64,000 bases of DNA from Saprospiraceae bacterium. Its GTDB lineage: Bacteria; Bacteroidota; Bacteroidia; Chitinophagales; Saprospiraceae. Positions within the stretch are counted from its first letter, which is position 1, and the number at the start of each line of letters is the position of its first letter. A program made the position numbers and the translations under genes. The notes beneath the pieces are model-generated. The model had not been told where the DNA came from, searched no databases, and saw nothing but the letters and a program-made list of their open reading frames with translations. This document shows, in pieces, positions 1 through 11,400 of the stretch. Where the stretch lies: positions 1 through 64,000 of the forward strand of contig JADJNF010000002.1 in assembly GCA_016714445.1 (NCBI GenBank), given 5' to 3'.

Positions 1-352
1 CTAAAAGAGCATAAGTTTCAAACAAAAATGCTCATTAACGGGGACATAATATCCTATGGCGGTTTCAAATAGTTTACCATTTTCCGCTATCCACCGCGTT
101 CATTTTTTGCAACATTAAAAAATCCTACATTTAATTGTATGGCTAATCTATTGGTTATGCCATAAGAACCTTGTAAGTCCAATACCGAAACAGAATTAAA
201 TAAATTATTTGCATTACTTGAGCCTGCATTAACTACCTTTTTCTCCTTTAGCAGATATCAAGGTACATTTTAGGCGTTAGGGGAATAATAGATAGGACTA
301 CATCCCAAAGAAAGAATCAGTAAACCTAAAATAAAGATGATCAACTTTTCAT
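1..352 (-). pseudogene. Broken lipoprotein / beta-barrel protein gene, cut by left edge
   Basis: On the minus strand an ATG at 352 opens a lipoprotein-type leader. After restoring one A the leader reads as a hydrophobic stretch followed by LSLGCSP, with the lipobox cysteine visible. Further on, other frames give INRLAIQLNVGFF-like and AIGYYVPVNEHF-like stretches, alternating patterns typical of an outer-membrane beta-barrel. At least four disruptions separate these pieces: an A lost just after the start, a TAA near 270, indels near 235-262, and T-run changes near 20-30. The 3' part lies outside the window. It is either a decayed gene or a real gene damaged by homopolymer errors like those seen in later genes. 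No function is assigned beyond a lipid-anchored or surface beta-barrel protein. Confidence 0.5.
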
Positions 353-1201
353 TTTTTGAAGTTTAATTTGTTATAAATACTTATAATAAAACTCAAAACC
401 TTTCACTCCATTATCTAAAAACATCTAAAATGTTTGCTTTCTCATCTATTAGTAAAGTGTGAAATCAAATTAATTTTTATATTTTAGTGATCGTTGATAA
501 AGTAATCCTTCTAAATAAGGAATTATAAATTGCGCATTGCGAATGAAATTTTGGAATCAAATTGACTGAATATTTCCCATAACTTTTAATAAATCGTCCT
601 TTTTTTATATTACCATCATTTCAGACCATCCACACCCATTTATTTTGCATTTTGTTTAACCAAATACTATATGAAAGTCTGTTCTCCTTCTATATCTATA
701 ATCAATAGCACAATAAAATTTTGAATCAAAGATCGTCTGTCACATCCATCAGCTACATTTCCAAAAAACTAAAACTTGTTAGTGGTGCTACATTTATTAA
801 CAAACTTCCTCTATACAAAAATATAGTCTTTTTCAGCATTTAAAATCTGTTCCACATCATAGCATCCAATGATGTTACTCATGGGCATGCGAAAATCAAT
901 GAATGAAACTTTCCAAATTGAATGAATTTTGAATGTTTTTATAAAATGTTGATTTTCAGATTAGGTTGATTTACTAAATTCGCTTAATTGAGTTTCTGCT
1001 TAATTTGTTTGCTCGCAGATTTCGGAGATTTGCGGATTTACTTGATTTGTCTAATGATAGAGTTGTTTATAACTACATAAAGGACATAGGTTCACATTAG
1101 TAATGGCGCAATTGATTTTTTGCCGAGTTTGCAGAACTATAAGTTTAATAGAAATAGTAAAACCTCATCTGCCACATCATTCCTTCACGGAATGGAATTG
1201 A
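353..1201. other. Non-coding stretch
   Basis: About 850 bases of very AT-rich sequence with frequent stops in all frames and no convincing gene. A low-complexity segment near 1010-1040 repeats a GCAGATTT/GCGGATTT theme. I see no clear terminator or RNA gene. The next recognisable elements are the palindrome at 1202 and the promoter-like element at 1269. Confidence 0.5.
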
Positions 1202-1216
1202 TTCCATAATATGGAA
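1202..1216 (+). promoter_or_regulatory. EPS palindrome 1 (candidate activator site)
   Basis: TTCCATAATATGGAA fits TTCCA-N5-TGGAA. The same 15-bp form occurs upstream of the two other EPS operons (17890 and 25315). It ends 52 bp before the promoter-like element at 1269, a distance suited to an enhancer site for a sigma-54 activator. The role is inferred. Confidence 0.6.
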
Positions 1217-1268
1217 TTAATAATTGTTTGCCTTTTTATATGTTACTGTATATCAATTATTTGTAAAT

Positions 1269-1283
1269 TGGCACAACCTTCGT
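1269..1283 (+). promoter_or_regulatory. Sigma-54-like promoter of EPS operon 1
   Basis: TGGCACAACCTTCGT has a good -24 half (TGGCAC) and a -12 half (TTCGT) that departs from the usual TTGC. The GG-N10-GT spacing matches sigma-54 promoters and is identical in the two sister sites. The implied transcription start is near 1294, leaving a leader of about 19 nt before the ATG at 1313. Confidence 0.55.
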
Positions 1284-1312
1284 TTATAGTAACATAACAA
1301 AAATATGTTACC

Positions 1313-1843
1313 ATGATCAATACAAAAAAAATCTTTATAGCTGACGACGACATCTTCACGTCCGCAATCTTTAAACAACATCTTCACAATCTAGGCTATG
1401 ACGATGTGACTTGCTTTTCAGATGGGACCTCTTGTCTAAATCAATTGACAGAAAAGCCTGGCATAATACTATTGGATCATCAGATGGATGACCTAAATGG
1501 TTTTGAAGTATTAAAAAAAATCAAACGATTTGATCCTAATATTTATGTGGTCATGGTTTCCGGACAAGAAGATATGACTACAGCTATTGACTCACTCAAG
1601 TATGGTGCTTTTGATTACATCATAAAAGGAACTGATACTACTGATAAAATCACCAAAGTATTATATAGAATAGGTGAAATCCATCAGTTGATCATCAACA
1701 AGAAAAATAAACCACTTCAAAAACTTGCAAATCTTTTTTCTAATGCGAAATCTAAAATTTATACTCTTTTTAGGTATTATCTTATTATTAGATTCATGCA
1801 AAACCCAAAACCTATTTCACTTTTCTCCAGAAAAAGAAAATGA
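1313..1843 (+). CDS. Orphan response-regulator receiver protein
   Basis: A CheY-like receiver domain fills residues 5-125. It has the acidic cluster ADDD near residue 10-13, the phospho-acceptor Asp in LLDHQM (about residue 55), VMVSGQ and the Lys in YIIKG. There is no DNA-binding or enzymatic output domain. It closely resembles the receiver of the sigma-54 regulator at 14577. It is the first gene of EPS operon 1, directly behind the sigma-54-like promoter. The last 35-40 residues overlap the next gene. A one-base loss in the A-run near 1703 would end the protein at INKKK instead, so the tail is probably an artefact. A likely role is as phosphate acceptor or protein-interaction partner of the hybrid kinase, which is an inference. 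Confidence 0.8.
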   Translation: MINTKKIFIADDDIFTSAIFKQHLHNLGYDDVTCFSDGTSCLNQLTEKPGIILLDHQMDDLNGFEVLKKIKRFDPNIYVVMVSGQEDMTTAIDSLKYGAFDYIIKGTDTTDKITKVLYRIGEIHQLIINKKNKPLQKLANLFSNAKSKIYTLFRYYLIIRFMQNPKPISLFSRKRK

Positions 1844-2492
1844 AGAGATCAAGTTAGATAGTATTTTTAGATATCGTGCTGATTATCAACACATCATCGA
1901 AATAGACAACAAGGTAAATATCAGTGTTTGGGGACAAGATGAGCTTAGTATTGGATCGGTATATGGGATTTATAACTCTAATGAAGTTTATGGGAAATGG
2001 TTGATGGTAGATGCAAATGGCAATATAGAGATTCCTAAAATTGGAACCATGATGGTCAAAGGTATGACATTACCTATGTTGAAAGATAGTATAAAAAGCC
2101 TAATCAGTCAGTGGATAGCCAATCCCATCGTAGATGTCAAAGTGATGAACAAAGAAATCACATTGCTCGGCGAATTTAGAAATCCTGCTGTCATCCATGT
2201 AGATAAAGATAATAATTCGTTGTTAGAACTAGTAGCTAAAGCTGGAGGATTTGAGTATTATGCAAATCTAAAGAGTATTAAAGTATTACGTCAGGATGGT
2301 CCGAAAGTTAAAATAGCAAATATAGACCTGACCATTGCTTCTGATGAAGGTGCCCGCAATATTCAGTTGCGTCCAGGAGATATCATCATTGCTCCATCAA
2401 AGAAAAATAAAGAGTTTGACAAACGAATCTCTACCATCATTCCTATTGCAACTTCTGCAACATCTGCTGCCATTTTGATAGGCGCATTTTAA
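1743..2492 (+). CDS. Wza-like polysaccharide export lipoprotein
   Basis: The protein begins with a lipoprotein signal (MRNLKFILFLGIILLLDSC), so the ATG at 1743 is preferred over the upstream ATG at 1725. A Poly_export/SLBB region follows, with typical segments NVSVWGQDELSIG-like, VDANGNIEIPKIG, ITLLGEFRNPAV and LVAKAGGF, then the LRPGDIIIA motif near residue 215. A short hydrophobic C-terminus ends the chain. Proteins of this family form the outer-membrane channel for exopolysaccharide in Wzx/Wzy pathways. Its partner co-polymerase is encoded next. The length of about 249 residues is normal for the Bacteroidota form. I am confident of the family but not of the polymer exported. Confidence 0.87.
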   Translation: MRNLKFILFLGIILLLDSCKTQNLFHFSPEKENEEIKLDSIFRYRADYQHIIEIDNKVNISVWGQDELSIGSVYGIYNSNEVYGKWLMVDANGNIEIPKIGTMMVKGMTLPMLKDSIKSLISQWIANPIVDVKVMNKEITLLGEFRNPAVIHVDKDNNSLLELVAKAGGFEYYANLKSIKVLRQDGPKVKIANIDLTIASDEGARNIQLRPGDIIIAPSKKNKEFDKRISTIIPIATSATSAAILIGAF

Positions 2493-2503
2493 ACAACTTG
2501 AAT

Positions 2504-2518
2504 TTCCATTATTTGGAT
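2504..2518. promoter_or_regulatory. Weaker copy of the EPS palindrome
   Basis: TTCCATTATTTGGAT matches TTCCA-N5-TGGAA at every fixed position except the last. It lies between the export gene and the co-polymerase gene. No TGGCAY promoter element follows at the expected distance, so its function is uncertain. Confidence 0.3.
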
Positions 2519-2587
2519 TTGTATCTAATAAATGGAATACATTCTATTCAAATATTTCATAAGTAATTAATTATCAATATAATATAT

Positions 2588-2625
2588 CTTGGTATGTAAA
2601 ATGGCTTTATCATATACATACCAAG
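2588..2625 (+). repeat. 11-bp inverted repeat before the co-polymerase gene
   Basis: CTTGGTATGTA (2588-2598) and TACATACCAAG (2615-2625) are perfect reverse complements around a 16-nt loop, 16 nt before the ATG at 2642. There is no U-tract, so it is not a standard terminator. It could be an operator, an RNA-stability hairpin or an attenuator within the EPS operon. Confidence 0.6.
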
Positions 2626-2641
2626 TTAACAACATTTTATA

Positions 2642-4843
2642 ATGGAAGAAAGTCTTAAAATCTTAAAACCTTACCTTCGTGGATTACCCATCATCATCTT
2701 GTGTATGGTGGCAGGAATCTGGATAGCAAAAAAAGTATCTGTCTTACACGACACCCATGTACGAAAGTACGACAAAACTTAGACTTGCCGATGTAGGAGA
2801 AAGTGTGACAGGAGCCAACTTATTTAAGGACTTGGACGTGTTTGCTAGTGCTAATAAAATTGCGGCTGAAATAGAAGTGATCAAATCTCATGTACTACTT
2901 GAAAAGTATTAGACAAAATAGGATATCACACGACATTATATAGAAAAGGAGCCATCAAAAATACAGAACTTTACAATGACTCACCTATCAATCTGCAAAT
3001 GTCGATAGAAGACGATCAGTGGTATGGAAAGGATTTTATCATTACTGTCAAAGATACAGAAAGCTATACTTTAACCTTACCAGGTGTGGGGACCACATTG
3101 ACTGGAAAAATAGATGAAAGTCTACAATTTGAAGGAGGAAAACTTTTGGTAGGTATAAATAGACCATTATTGGAAGAAAAACCAAACATGACTATTATAG
3201 GTACCTATGTTTATCAAGTAAAAAACAAAGAGGCACTGATACAAGAAGTATTGACCCACCTTGATGTAACATCTGTAGATAAAGATGTGCCTGTGATACG
3301 TATCAGTTACAAAAGTGCTGTTCCAGAAAAGGCCGCTGTATTTGTAAATGCTCTTGCTAGTGCTTACATCGATGATTATATTAGTATTAAATATCAGGCT
3401 GCAGAGACGACATCACAATTTCTTGATAATAGAATAGATGAAGTGTCTAAAAACTGAGCAACTCAGAGAATAATATCCAAGGTTATAGAGACGATAAAAA
3501 TATTATAAATATACGTCAGGAAACAGAAACAGATTTGCGTAAAATATCTCAACTGAAAATCCAACAGACCAATATAAAAATGAATCTTGAGGCTATCCAC
3601 GAATTGAATGACTATATCGCACGCGGTAAAGATAATTTTCTGGATTTAGCACCCAATTTTGAAGCTTTTACAGACTTGCTTTCTACCGAGATGGTAAAAA
3701 AATAAAACAGCTACAGGGTGAAAAAAAGGACTTATTGCTTACATATACAGCTAACGATGAAAGGGTAAGACTCGTGGACAAAAAGATCAAAGATCACACT
3801 GATTATCTCGTAGAAAGTATACAAAACACTAAAAAAAGCTTAGACACAAAATATAAAAATCTGAATGACGATATCGAAGAATCAGAAAAAGTATTTATAG
3901 GTCTACCAGAAAAGGAAAAGCTGATGAATATGATGAATAGAGACTTCGAAATTTTTCAGGGTTCGTACAATTTTCTCAATAACAAAAAATAGAAGCAGAT
4001 ATAGCGCGTGCAGCAAAATTGTCATTCCACAGAATCATTACTCCTGCTGCGATATCTAAAAATCCCGTATCACCTAATAGACCGATTATTATCATTGTAT
4101 GTGCACTATTAGGAATGTTTTTTGCGATTGCTTTGATCACCATAGTTCATGCTTTAAAAGCAAGGGTAAATGATGTGGAGAGTATAGAATCTAATTCTAC
4201 TTTGCCTGTAACTTTACATACGCCTTACTTAAAATCTCCTGAATCTTTGCGAAAGCACTTCCTGAAATCCGTTCAAAATTTGTTTGTAAAAGAAGTCATC
4301 CAAGATAAAGAAATAGTGTGCTTCACATCAGCAAAAACAAATGAAGGGAAAGTATTACATCTTGTAAATATAGCTGAAGTCTTGGGATTACAGGGTAGAA
4401 AAGTGCTTATTCTAGACGCTGAAGGAATATTGTCCAATATCGAAGATATCAGCGAAAGTCCACTGAAAACAAAGCTGTCAAATGTCGATTATCTACGATT
4501 GGATATTGAAAAATTCACTCATAAAACACTTGATGCTCTAGAGACATATACCAACCAACATTTAGATAAATATGATCTCGTATTAATCAATAATGAAAGT
4601 ATTACAGATGGAATATTGTCCAATGCCTGGATGTCATTAAGTGACTGTAATTTGGTTTTTTTGGATGCAAGGTTTTCACCCAAAAAAGCTATCTTGCAAT
4701 ATAACCTACTGTGTGATGAATTTAAATTTTCTAACGTACATTTCGTTTTAAACAGATATCAATACAATCCAAATATTATCTCTGAGATGATCCAAATTGT
4801 AAAGAAATTTATGACAAAACCAGTCAAAAAATCATTGATATGA
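2642..4843 (+). CDS. Wzc-like EPS co-polymerase with degenerate kinase domain (frameshifted)
   Basis: The reconstructed protein of about 730 residues starts MEESLKILKPYLRGLP. It has a first membrane segment near residues 15-32, a Wzz-type periplasmic region (TTPMYESTTKLRLAD), a long coiled coil, and a second membrane helix in PNRPIIIIVCALLGMFFAIALI. A BY-kinase-like P-loop domain follows from about residue 560. The kinase signatures are decayed: Walker A ends GKV instead of GKS/T, the A' motif is LILDAEG, and Walker B reads VLINNES where VIIDTPP is usual. There is no tyrosine-rich tail. Five single-base indels interrupt the frame: an extra A near 2733, and missing As near 2907, 3450, 3706 and 3990. 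It should control EPS chain length and export with the Wza-like protein, probably without autokinase activity. Confidence 0.8.
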
Positions 4844-6088
4844 AATTTGGTCTTAAAAGTACATTATTTACGGACAAAACGAAAGTTATCCTAGATCAAG
4901 CATTATATAGTGGTACTACTTTTTTGACCATTCTTATTTTTGCACGGACGCTACAAGCTTATGATTTTGGTGTATTTGTATCGATACAGTTGTATACTTT
5001 TTTATTGATGAGTATTTCTAGCGCTTTTGTCGTACAACCTATGCAAGTTTTGTATGGTACTTACAAAGAAAATAAGAGCTATTTATCTGCCACCGTTCTG
5101 ATGCAATTAGGTGTAATGTTAATTACATTTTTTTCCGTGAGCATTATTTACTTTTTAGATAGATATTACGATTTCGGTTGGTCGATGGTATTATTTCCTG
5201 CAGGTGCTTATTCAATAGCCACGATCCTTTTTGACTATGTACGCAAGAGATTGTTGGTCGAAAATAAGATGAACAAACTTCTTGTCATTGAGTCAATGGT
5301 GACATTCTCACAAATAGCCGCCGCTGCGATATCCTATCTTTAGAACTTAGCATATCACAGGTATTAATATTAATGACTTTGGGATTTTTGCCAAGTATTG
5401 TTTTTTTATAGGTAATTTGATTAACTCAACATATATCAAAACAGAAAGCTTAGATTTTCTAAAGACCCATTTTAAACAAGCTCAATGGTTAGCTCCCACA
5501 GCAATTGTACAATGGTTGACATCCAATTTTTTTGTGGCAACATCAGGTTTGATTTTAGGTGTAGAGGCACTTGGTGCATTTAGATTAGTACAGACATTAT
5601 TTGGATTGATCAATGTATTGATACAAGGTATAGAAAGTTATGTTTTACCACAAGCGTCTATCCGTTTTCAGCAATCTAAACAAGTAGCTTACGAATATTT
5701 AAAGACATTGATAGTCAAAACGATATTTCCAGTAGTTATTATTCTGTTAGTCATGTTTGTATTTGCAGATCAAATCATACTTTTGGCAGGTGGAAAAGCG
5801 TATATCACTTATGGGTTTGTGATCAGATGGATGGTTTTATTGTATGTTATAATTTTGGTAAATTATCCTGTCAGAATGCTTATCAGATTGCATGAAATGA
5901 ATCATTTATTTCTCAGTGGATACATCATCTCTTTTGCTTTAAGTCTATCGACAGCATCATATTTACTCTCAAATTTCCAACTCACAGGTGCCATCATAGG
6001 CTTAGGGCTAAACCAATTAGTACTCTTCGCCATATGGCAATATTCATTACATAAAAAAGAAAGATCATTATGGAAATCATTCACATAG
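4840..6088 (+). CDS. Wzx-like polysaccharide flippase (frameshifted)
   Basis: A highly hydrophobic protein of about 415 residues with roughly 12 predicted membrane segments, of the MOP/polysaccharide-biosynthesis transporter type. The N-terminal LDQALYSGTTFLTILIFARTL is characteristic. It would move lipid-linked repeat units across the inner membrane. The ATG at 4840 overlaps the previous stop (ATGA), showing translational coupling. Two missing T residues, near 5340 (CTTTAG) and in the T-run at 5400-5407, split the frame. Restoring them joins AAAISYL to LELSISQVLILMTLGF and on to FIGNLINSTY. The family call is good, but the transported unit is unknown. Confidence 0.82.
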
Positions 6089-7178
6089 TCTTGGGTAAAG
6101 CCAATCCGGAAAGGATGAATGGCGTAAACAAAGTAGTATTCCAACTCGCCACCAAACAAGCTGAATCTGGTAGAAATGTCTCTGTGTGGGGCATCACAAA
6201 AGATCCGATCAAAAATTTTCCAGAGCGAGCATTCTCAACCTTACTGTTTCCATTAGGTAAACATCATTTTGCCTTGGATAAGACACTGAAAGCAGCCATC
6301 AAAGCCCATGCTGATAAAGCTGTTTTCCACATCCATGGATCTTGGGTATCTACCTTTTGGGCAGTAGCAATTACACTCAAAAGATACAATGCCAGATATA
6401 TTGTGACACCACATGGAGGATATAATACGATTGCCATGCAAAAAAGTGCTTTGGTTAAGAAGATGTATTTCCAACTATTTGAAAAAAATGTCCTCCGTTC
6501 TGCTCATAAAATACATTGTATCGGACAAAGCGAGACCTTGGGATTGGCAACGATATTTGATAATAATAAGAGTTTTTTACTGCCTTATGGTTTCGAGTCA
6601 CAGCCACCGTCTTTGGCAATAGCAAATGACAGCCAGAAGTTCATCATAGGATTTGTAGGAAGATTGGATATTTATACCAAAGGTCTGGATTTATTGGTCG
6701 ATGCTTTTGAAGCTTTTACAAAACAGATGCCACACACAGAGCTTTGGATATTAGGAGATAGTGATGAAAGGAGACACTTCAAGCTATGATAATCGAAAAA
6801 AAATTGGTCAATAAAGTTAAACTTTTCGGAAGTAAATTCGGTCAAGTTAAAGAAAATATCATGTCTGAAATGCATGTTTTTGCCCATCCTTCTCGTAACG
6901 AAGGACTACCGGCATCTGTATTGGAAGCAGCTTCAATGGGTTTGCCTTGCATCGTGAGTCAGGCAACTAATGTAGCCGAAACCATAGAAAAATATGATGC
7001 TGGTATAGCTGTAGTCAATGAAAGTTCAATAGAAATAACCACAGGATTGATGACACTTTACGCTGAATGGCAAAAAAATAAACTTTTGCGCAAAGGTGAA
7101 AACGCAAAAATTATGGTAAAAACCCATTTTGCATGGTCCGCCATTTTACCACAATTTGATGAGATGTACGGGATATGA
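6070..7178 (+). CDS. GT4-family glycosyltransferase (frameshifted)
   Basis: A GT-B fold glycosyltransferase of about 370 residues. The N-terminal domain starts MEIIHIVLGKANPERMNGVNK, the acceptor side contains HIHGSW and TPHGGY, and the C-terminal Glycos_transf_1 domain has GFVGRLDIYTKGLDLL and the E-x7-E donor motif in EGLPASVLEAASMGLPC. A single missing A near 6769 breaks the frame; restoring it reads GDSDEKETLQAMIIEKK. The start overlaps the end of the flippase gene by 19 bases, so the two are co-translated. It probably adds one sugar to the EPS repeat unit. Donor and linkage cannot be deduced. Confidence 0.87.
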
Positions 7179-8445
7179 GAAACAAAAATTTTAATGAGGC
7201 AGCGTTTCTGAAAAGCATTAATACATGGTTATTTGTCCTATTATTTCTAATGGTTGCAGGCTTTTTTACATGGAGCGAAAACATCATCATCACACGAGTC
7301 ATCAAAGTGGTAGGTCGCATGGGTGTATTGATAGGATCCTATCTAATCTACCGACGTATAGTAAATAATGGTGCACCAGATACTTTGGTAGCAAAGAATG
7401 TATTGGCATCAAGGTTGTATTTTGCTTATCTTGGTCTTGGTTTTTTGTCTTTTTTGTGGAGTACAAATGTAGGTTTTAGTGCGTTGCAATGGTTTATGAC
7501 GATGCAAAGTCTGGTATTTTGTTACTTTTTTGTCAAAAGTATAGCCTTATTAAATATCTACTTTCCCAACAATACGACCAAACTCTACAATTTATTGGGC
7601 AATACGGTTTTTATCCTTATTCTGATATTTGTCGTAGGTATGTTTGTCGATCCTGATACATTTTACAGATTGACCCACGGTGGTGAAGAAGCAAGACTTG
7701 GCGGATATATTATGAATCCCAATGAACTCGGTATGCTTGCGGGTGTAGGTGTAGCTTGCTTGATTTTTGATTTATATCGTAAGCATCACACAGTATGGAC
7801 TATTGTAAAATTGATCGTCATTTTTATGCCCTGTATGCCACTGGTTCGAGATCATCATTGATCGGAGCATTGTTGATTATTTATTTTCATATAAGTCAGT
7901 CTGACAAAAAACAACTCAAAGCATTGATCATAGCGGGTATGCTTATTATTGCGCCAGTAGCCATTTGGAAAGTAGTACTTAAAGGTGGTGACACAGAAAG
8001 ACTCGAAGAAGTCATGAGTATGACCGGAAGGTTACCTTTCTGGAAAGCCTTGATCAGTGAAGGATTGCCTAGGGAACCTTTATTGGGTTTTGGGTTTATG
8101 CGTATTGACTACAAAGAGTTTTTTCAGAGTACACACACTTATCCTGGCAAGATGACCCATAATACTTTTATGCAGGTATTGATGAATTTAGGATTTGTAG
8201 GACTGACGCTAGTGATATTCCAGATGATTTTTACATTACGCGGCATCTTTAAGGAAAATAAAGAGATAAAACTCATGTTGCTAGGCATGTTAATCCCTGT
8301 GATTATCAATTCATTTACAGAGTTCGGTATTTTCGGGGAGTCTAATTATGGCATACTTTTTTACCAATTGGTGATATTTATGATTGCTTTTGATAATAGG
8401 AAGTATCTAACGAGCGTAGAAAAGATGATGGTTAGGAAGGTGTAG
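7175..8445 (+). CDS. Wzy/WaaL-type O-antigen polymerase or ligase (frameshifted)
   Basis: A polytopic membrane protein of about 423 residues with 10 or more hydrophobic segments and the Wzy_C-type centre: GGEEARLGGYIMNPNELGML, then GSRSSLIGALLIIYFHI. The typical THNTFMQVLMNLGFVGL motif lies near the C-terminus. These features place it in the O-antigen polymerase/ligase family, and in this operon it is best read as the EPS polymerase. One T is missing in the run near 7826, which otherwise gives a false stop at 7861. The ATGA overlap at 7175-7178 couples it to the glycosyltransferase. It is the last gene of the operon and converges on the histidine kinase gene 30 bp away. Confidence 0.85.
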
Positions 8446-8475
8446 TGGTGGAGTCATAAATGTATTGCCAAATTA

Positions 8476-11400
8476 CTAAATATCTTTTAATTTCTCTATC
8501 ACTTTTGCCAAGGTATTTTCAATGTTCTCTATTAATAATTCTACCTTTTTATCGTCCACGACTTCCATTTTGGCACTTGACTCCAACTCTCTGATGGGAT
8601 TTTTTAGTAAATGAATGCCCATATTGTCAATGCTTGGTTTCATTCTATGTGCTATCTTACTGATCGTCAAATAATCTTGATTTTCGAAAGCGACTTTTAT
8701 TTCAGTCACAGAAGTTGGGGTATGTTCTACAAAAATTTCAATCATTTTATTGACAAAAGACTGATCGCCACGACTCACTGTTTTAATATTTGTAAGATCA
8801 TACAATGGTGTCTCATTTGATGGTTTGCTTTGCAAAATATTAGTCAGAGTTGGTGTTTTTGTTTTAATATTTAGCGTATTTGCAATGGTGTTAAATAGTA
8901 CATTTTCTTCGAATGGTTTAGTGACATAATCATTCATACCAATAGATAAATATAAATCTATGTCGCGCTTAAATGCATTTGCCGTCAAGGCGATGATTGG
9001 GGTAGAGATAGCCATTTCGTCCCTAATAAATTTGGTGGCTTCTATACCGTCCATTTCAGGCATTTGGATATCCATCAATATAAGGTCTGGTTTTTGGACT
9101 GCTAATTTTTCTATCGCTTCTATACCGTTACTTGCAGTATCTACGATACACCCAAAATAATGTAAACTTTGGCATGCAATAAAGCTATTCATCTCATTAT
9201 CTTCTACCAAAAGAATCTTAAGATTTTGCAAGCTATCATCCACGAGGTAACTGTCTTTATCGACCAGTTTATTTTCGTCACCTACAGGTAGTGTAAGGTT
9301 AAATGTTACTGTTGTGCCTATTCCTTTTTCACTTTGTATTTCGCAATTTCCACCCATAAGGTTTATCATTTCTTTGGTAATGGTCATCCCAAGACCAGTA
9401 CCTTCGTATCTTCTTGCGGCTGACCCTTCTTCTTGCGAAAACTTATTAAATATTTGATTTAGGTATTCTTTATTCATACCTATTCCTGTGTCTTTGATTT
9501 CAAAACTTAGTTGTTGGAAATATTGATTGGTTTGTTTTACATTTACTGAAAGGTCTATTTTGCCTGCATCGGTAAATTTTATGGCATTCCCTACTAGATT
9601 TATAAGGATTTGTCTGACTCTACCGCTATCGCCTATTAGGGCTGGTTTGATATCAGGACTTATATGGTAATTAAGTTCAAGTTTCTTTTCTTGTGCTTTT
9701 GAATGTAGGATACTGATGACATTTCCGATCACTGACATTAAGCTAAATTCCTTAGCATCTATGATCAATTCGCCCGCTTCGATCTTTGACATATCAAGAA
9801 TATTATTAACGATAGTGAGTAGGTGTCTTGCGGCTGTCTCACTATGGCTAACATAGGAATTTTGTTTTGGGGTCAGTTCTTCACGACCCAACTCTCTGAT
9901 CATACCTATAATCGCATTAAGTGGTGTACGGATTTCATGACTCATATTGGCCAGAAAAGATTCTTTGGCGCGAGATGCATCTTCAGCTTGCAGTTTGGCT
10001 TTTTCCAGTTCTTTTTCCAATTTTTTTTGATTGGTAATATCCAGATGAATACCTATGGAGCCAATTAATTCATTGCGATCATTATAGTTAGGTGCACCAC
10101 TGATAAACCACCACCGAATTTCACCTTGTTTGTTTTTGACGGCTATTTCGTAACTGTCTGACTGACCCTTTTCCCGCAGTTTTAGCTTTTCGTTTAATAC
10201 TTCCTGGTCGTCATCGTACAATAAAAATTTAGTGGCTTTTTCACCTTTTAAGTCTTCTATGGTATAACCAGACATATCACAAAAGCTTTGATTAGCAAAA
10301 ATAATGGTCTCGTCGGGTGTCACTTCTAATAAGCCAAGATTCATATTTGCTATAATATTGCGATATTTTTCCTCTTGTTTTGTGAGGAGGTTTTCTTTTC
10401 TTTTTCTTTCGAATATATTAATCAACATTTGGGCAAAAAGAGACAACAATTTCATTTCTTTTTCAGAATATTCATGTTTATCTTTTACGGAATCGAAGCC
10501 TACAAAACCTATCAGGTTACCATTACTTATCATTGGGATGGTGATAAGACTTTTTATACCTTGTGGCTCTAATATGCCTCGAAGGCTTTCAGGTCCTTCA
10601 TCAGGAAGTAACTCCATGTCGGGAATGTAAAAATGGTAACCCTTGCTTATGTTTTTCAACCCATTGTGGCATAAAATCAAGGGAAACGTTTTGTAGATTA
10701 TTAAATTCAGGTGTGGTACCTTCTTCGCACCATTCATAAGTATTGGAAGTGGTATTTGCTTCAAAGTCATAATCAAATATGTATGCCCTATCAGCTCCTA
10801 CAAATTTACCAAGTTCTTGCAATGATTTATTTATAGTGTGCTCGACCTGATCAAGGTCTATGTTAATATATGTTGATGATATATTGATGAGTAAATCCTG
10901 GAGTTGTAATTGTTGGTCAATAATTTTTTGTGCTTCGACTCTTTCAGTTATATCCTTAATAAAAGCACAAAAAAGTTTCTCTCCTTTTTGTTCAAAACCT
11001 ATGATATACATTTCTATTGGAAACTCATGACCATCAGCATGTAAGGCTGGCAACTCCAGCCTCATATTAAAGATTCTTTCTACGCCTGTTGTATTAAATC
11101 TTGTCATTCCTGCTTCATGCGCATCACGAAGTCTCATAGGAATGATGGTATCGGACAATCTGTTTCCAATAGCAGCTTCATTGGCAAACCCAAACAACTG
11201 AGCAGCTGCAGGATTCCAATACCTGATAACTCCATTGGTGTCAGCTAGAGTAATGGCGTCCATGGCAGTATCCATGATGAGTCGATTTAGCTCTTCATTT
11301 TCACGAAGGAGTTTTCGTAATTGACCCTTTCTGTGATATCTTTGTATTGCCATAAATGACCCTCGATATATCTGATCAATAAAGATGGGAACGTAATCGC

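Noticed and set aside
2589..2625. Terminator inside EPS operon 1
   Set aside because: The stem is strong but has no following T-run, and the next gene is clearly part of the same pathway.
4019..4843. Separate gene for the kinase-like part of the co-polymerase
   Set aside because: The frame continues from the upstream pieces once A-run indels are restored, and the non-ATG start falls within a continuous protein.
5902..7320. Several minus-strand frames within the flippase/glycosyltransferase/polymerase genes
   Set aside because: All are shadows of plus-strand genes with conserved motifs.
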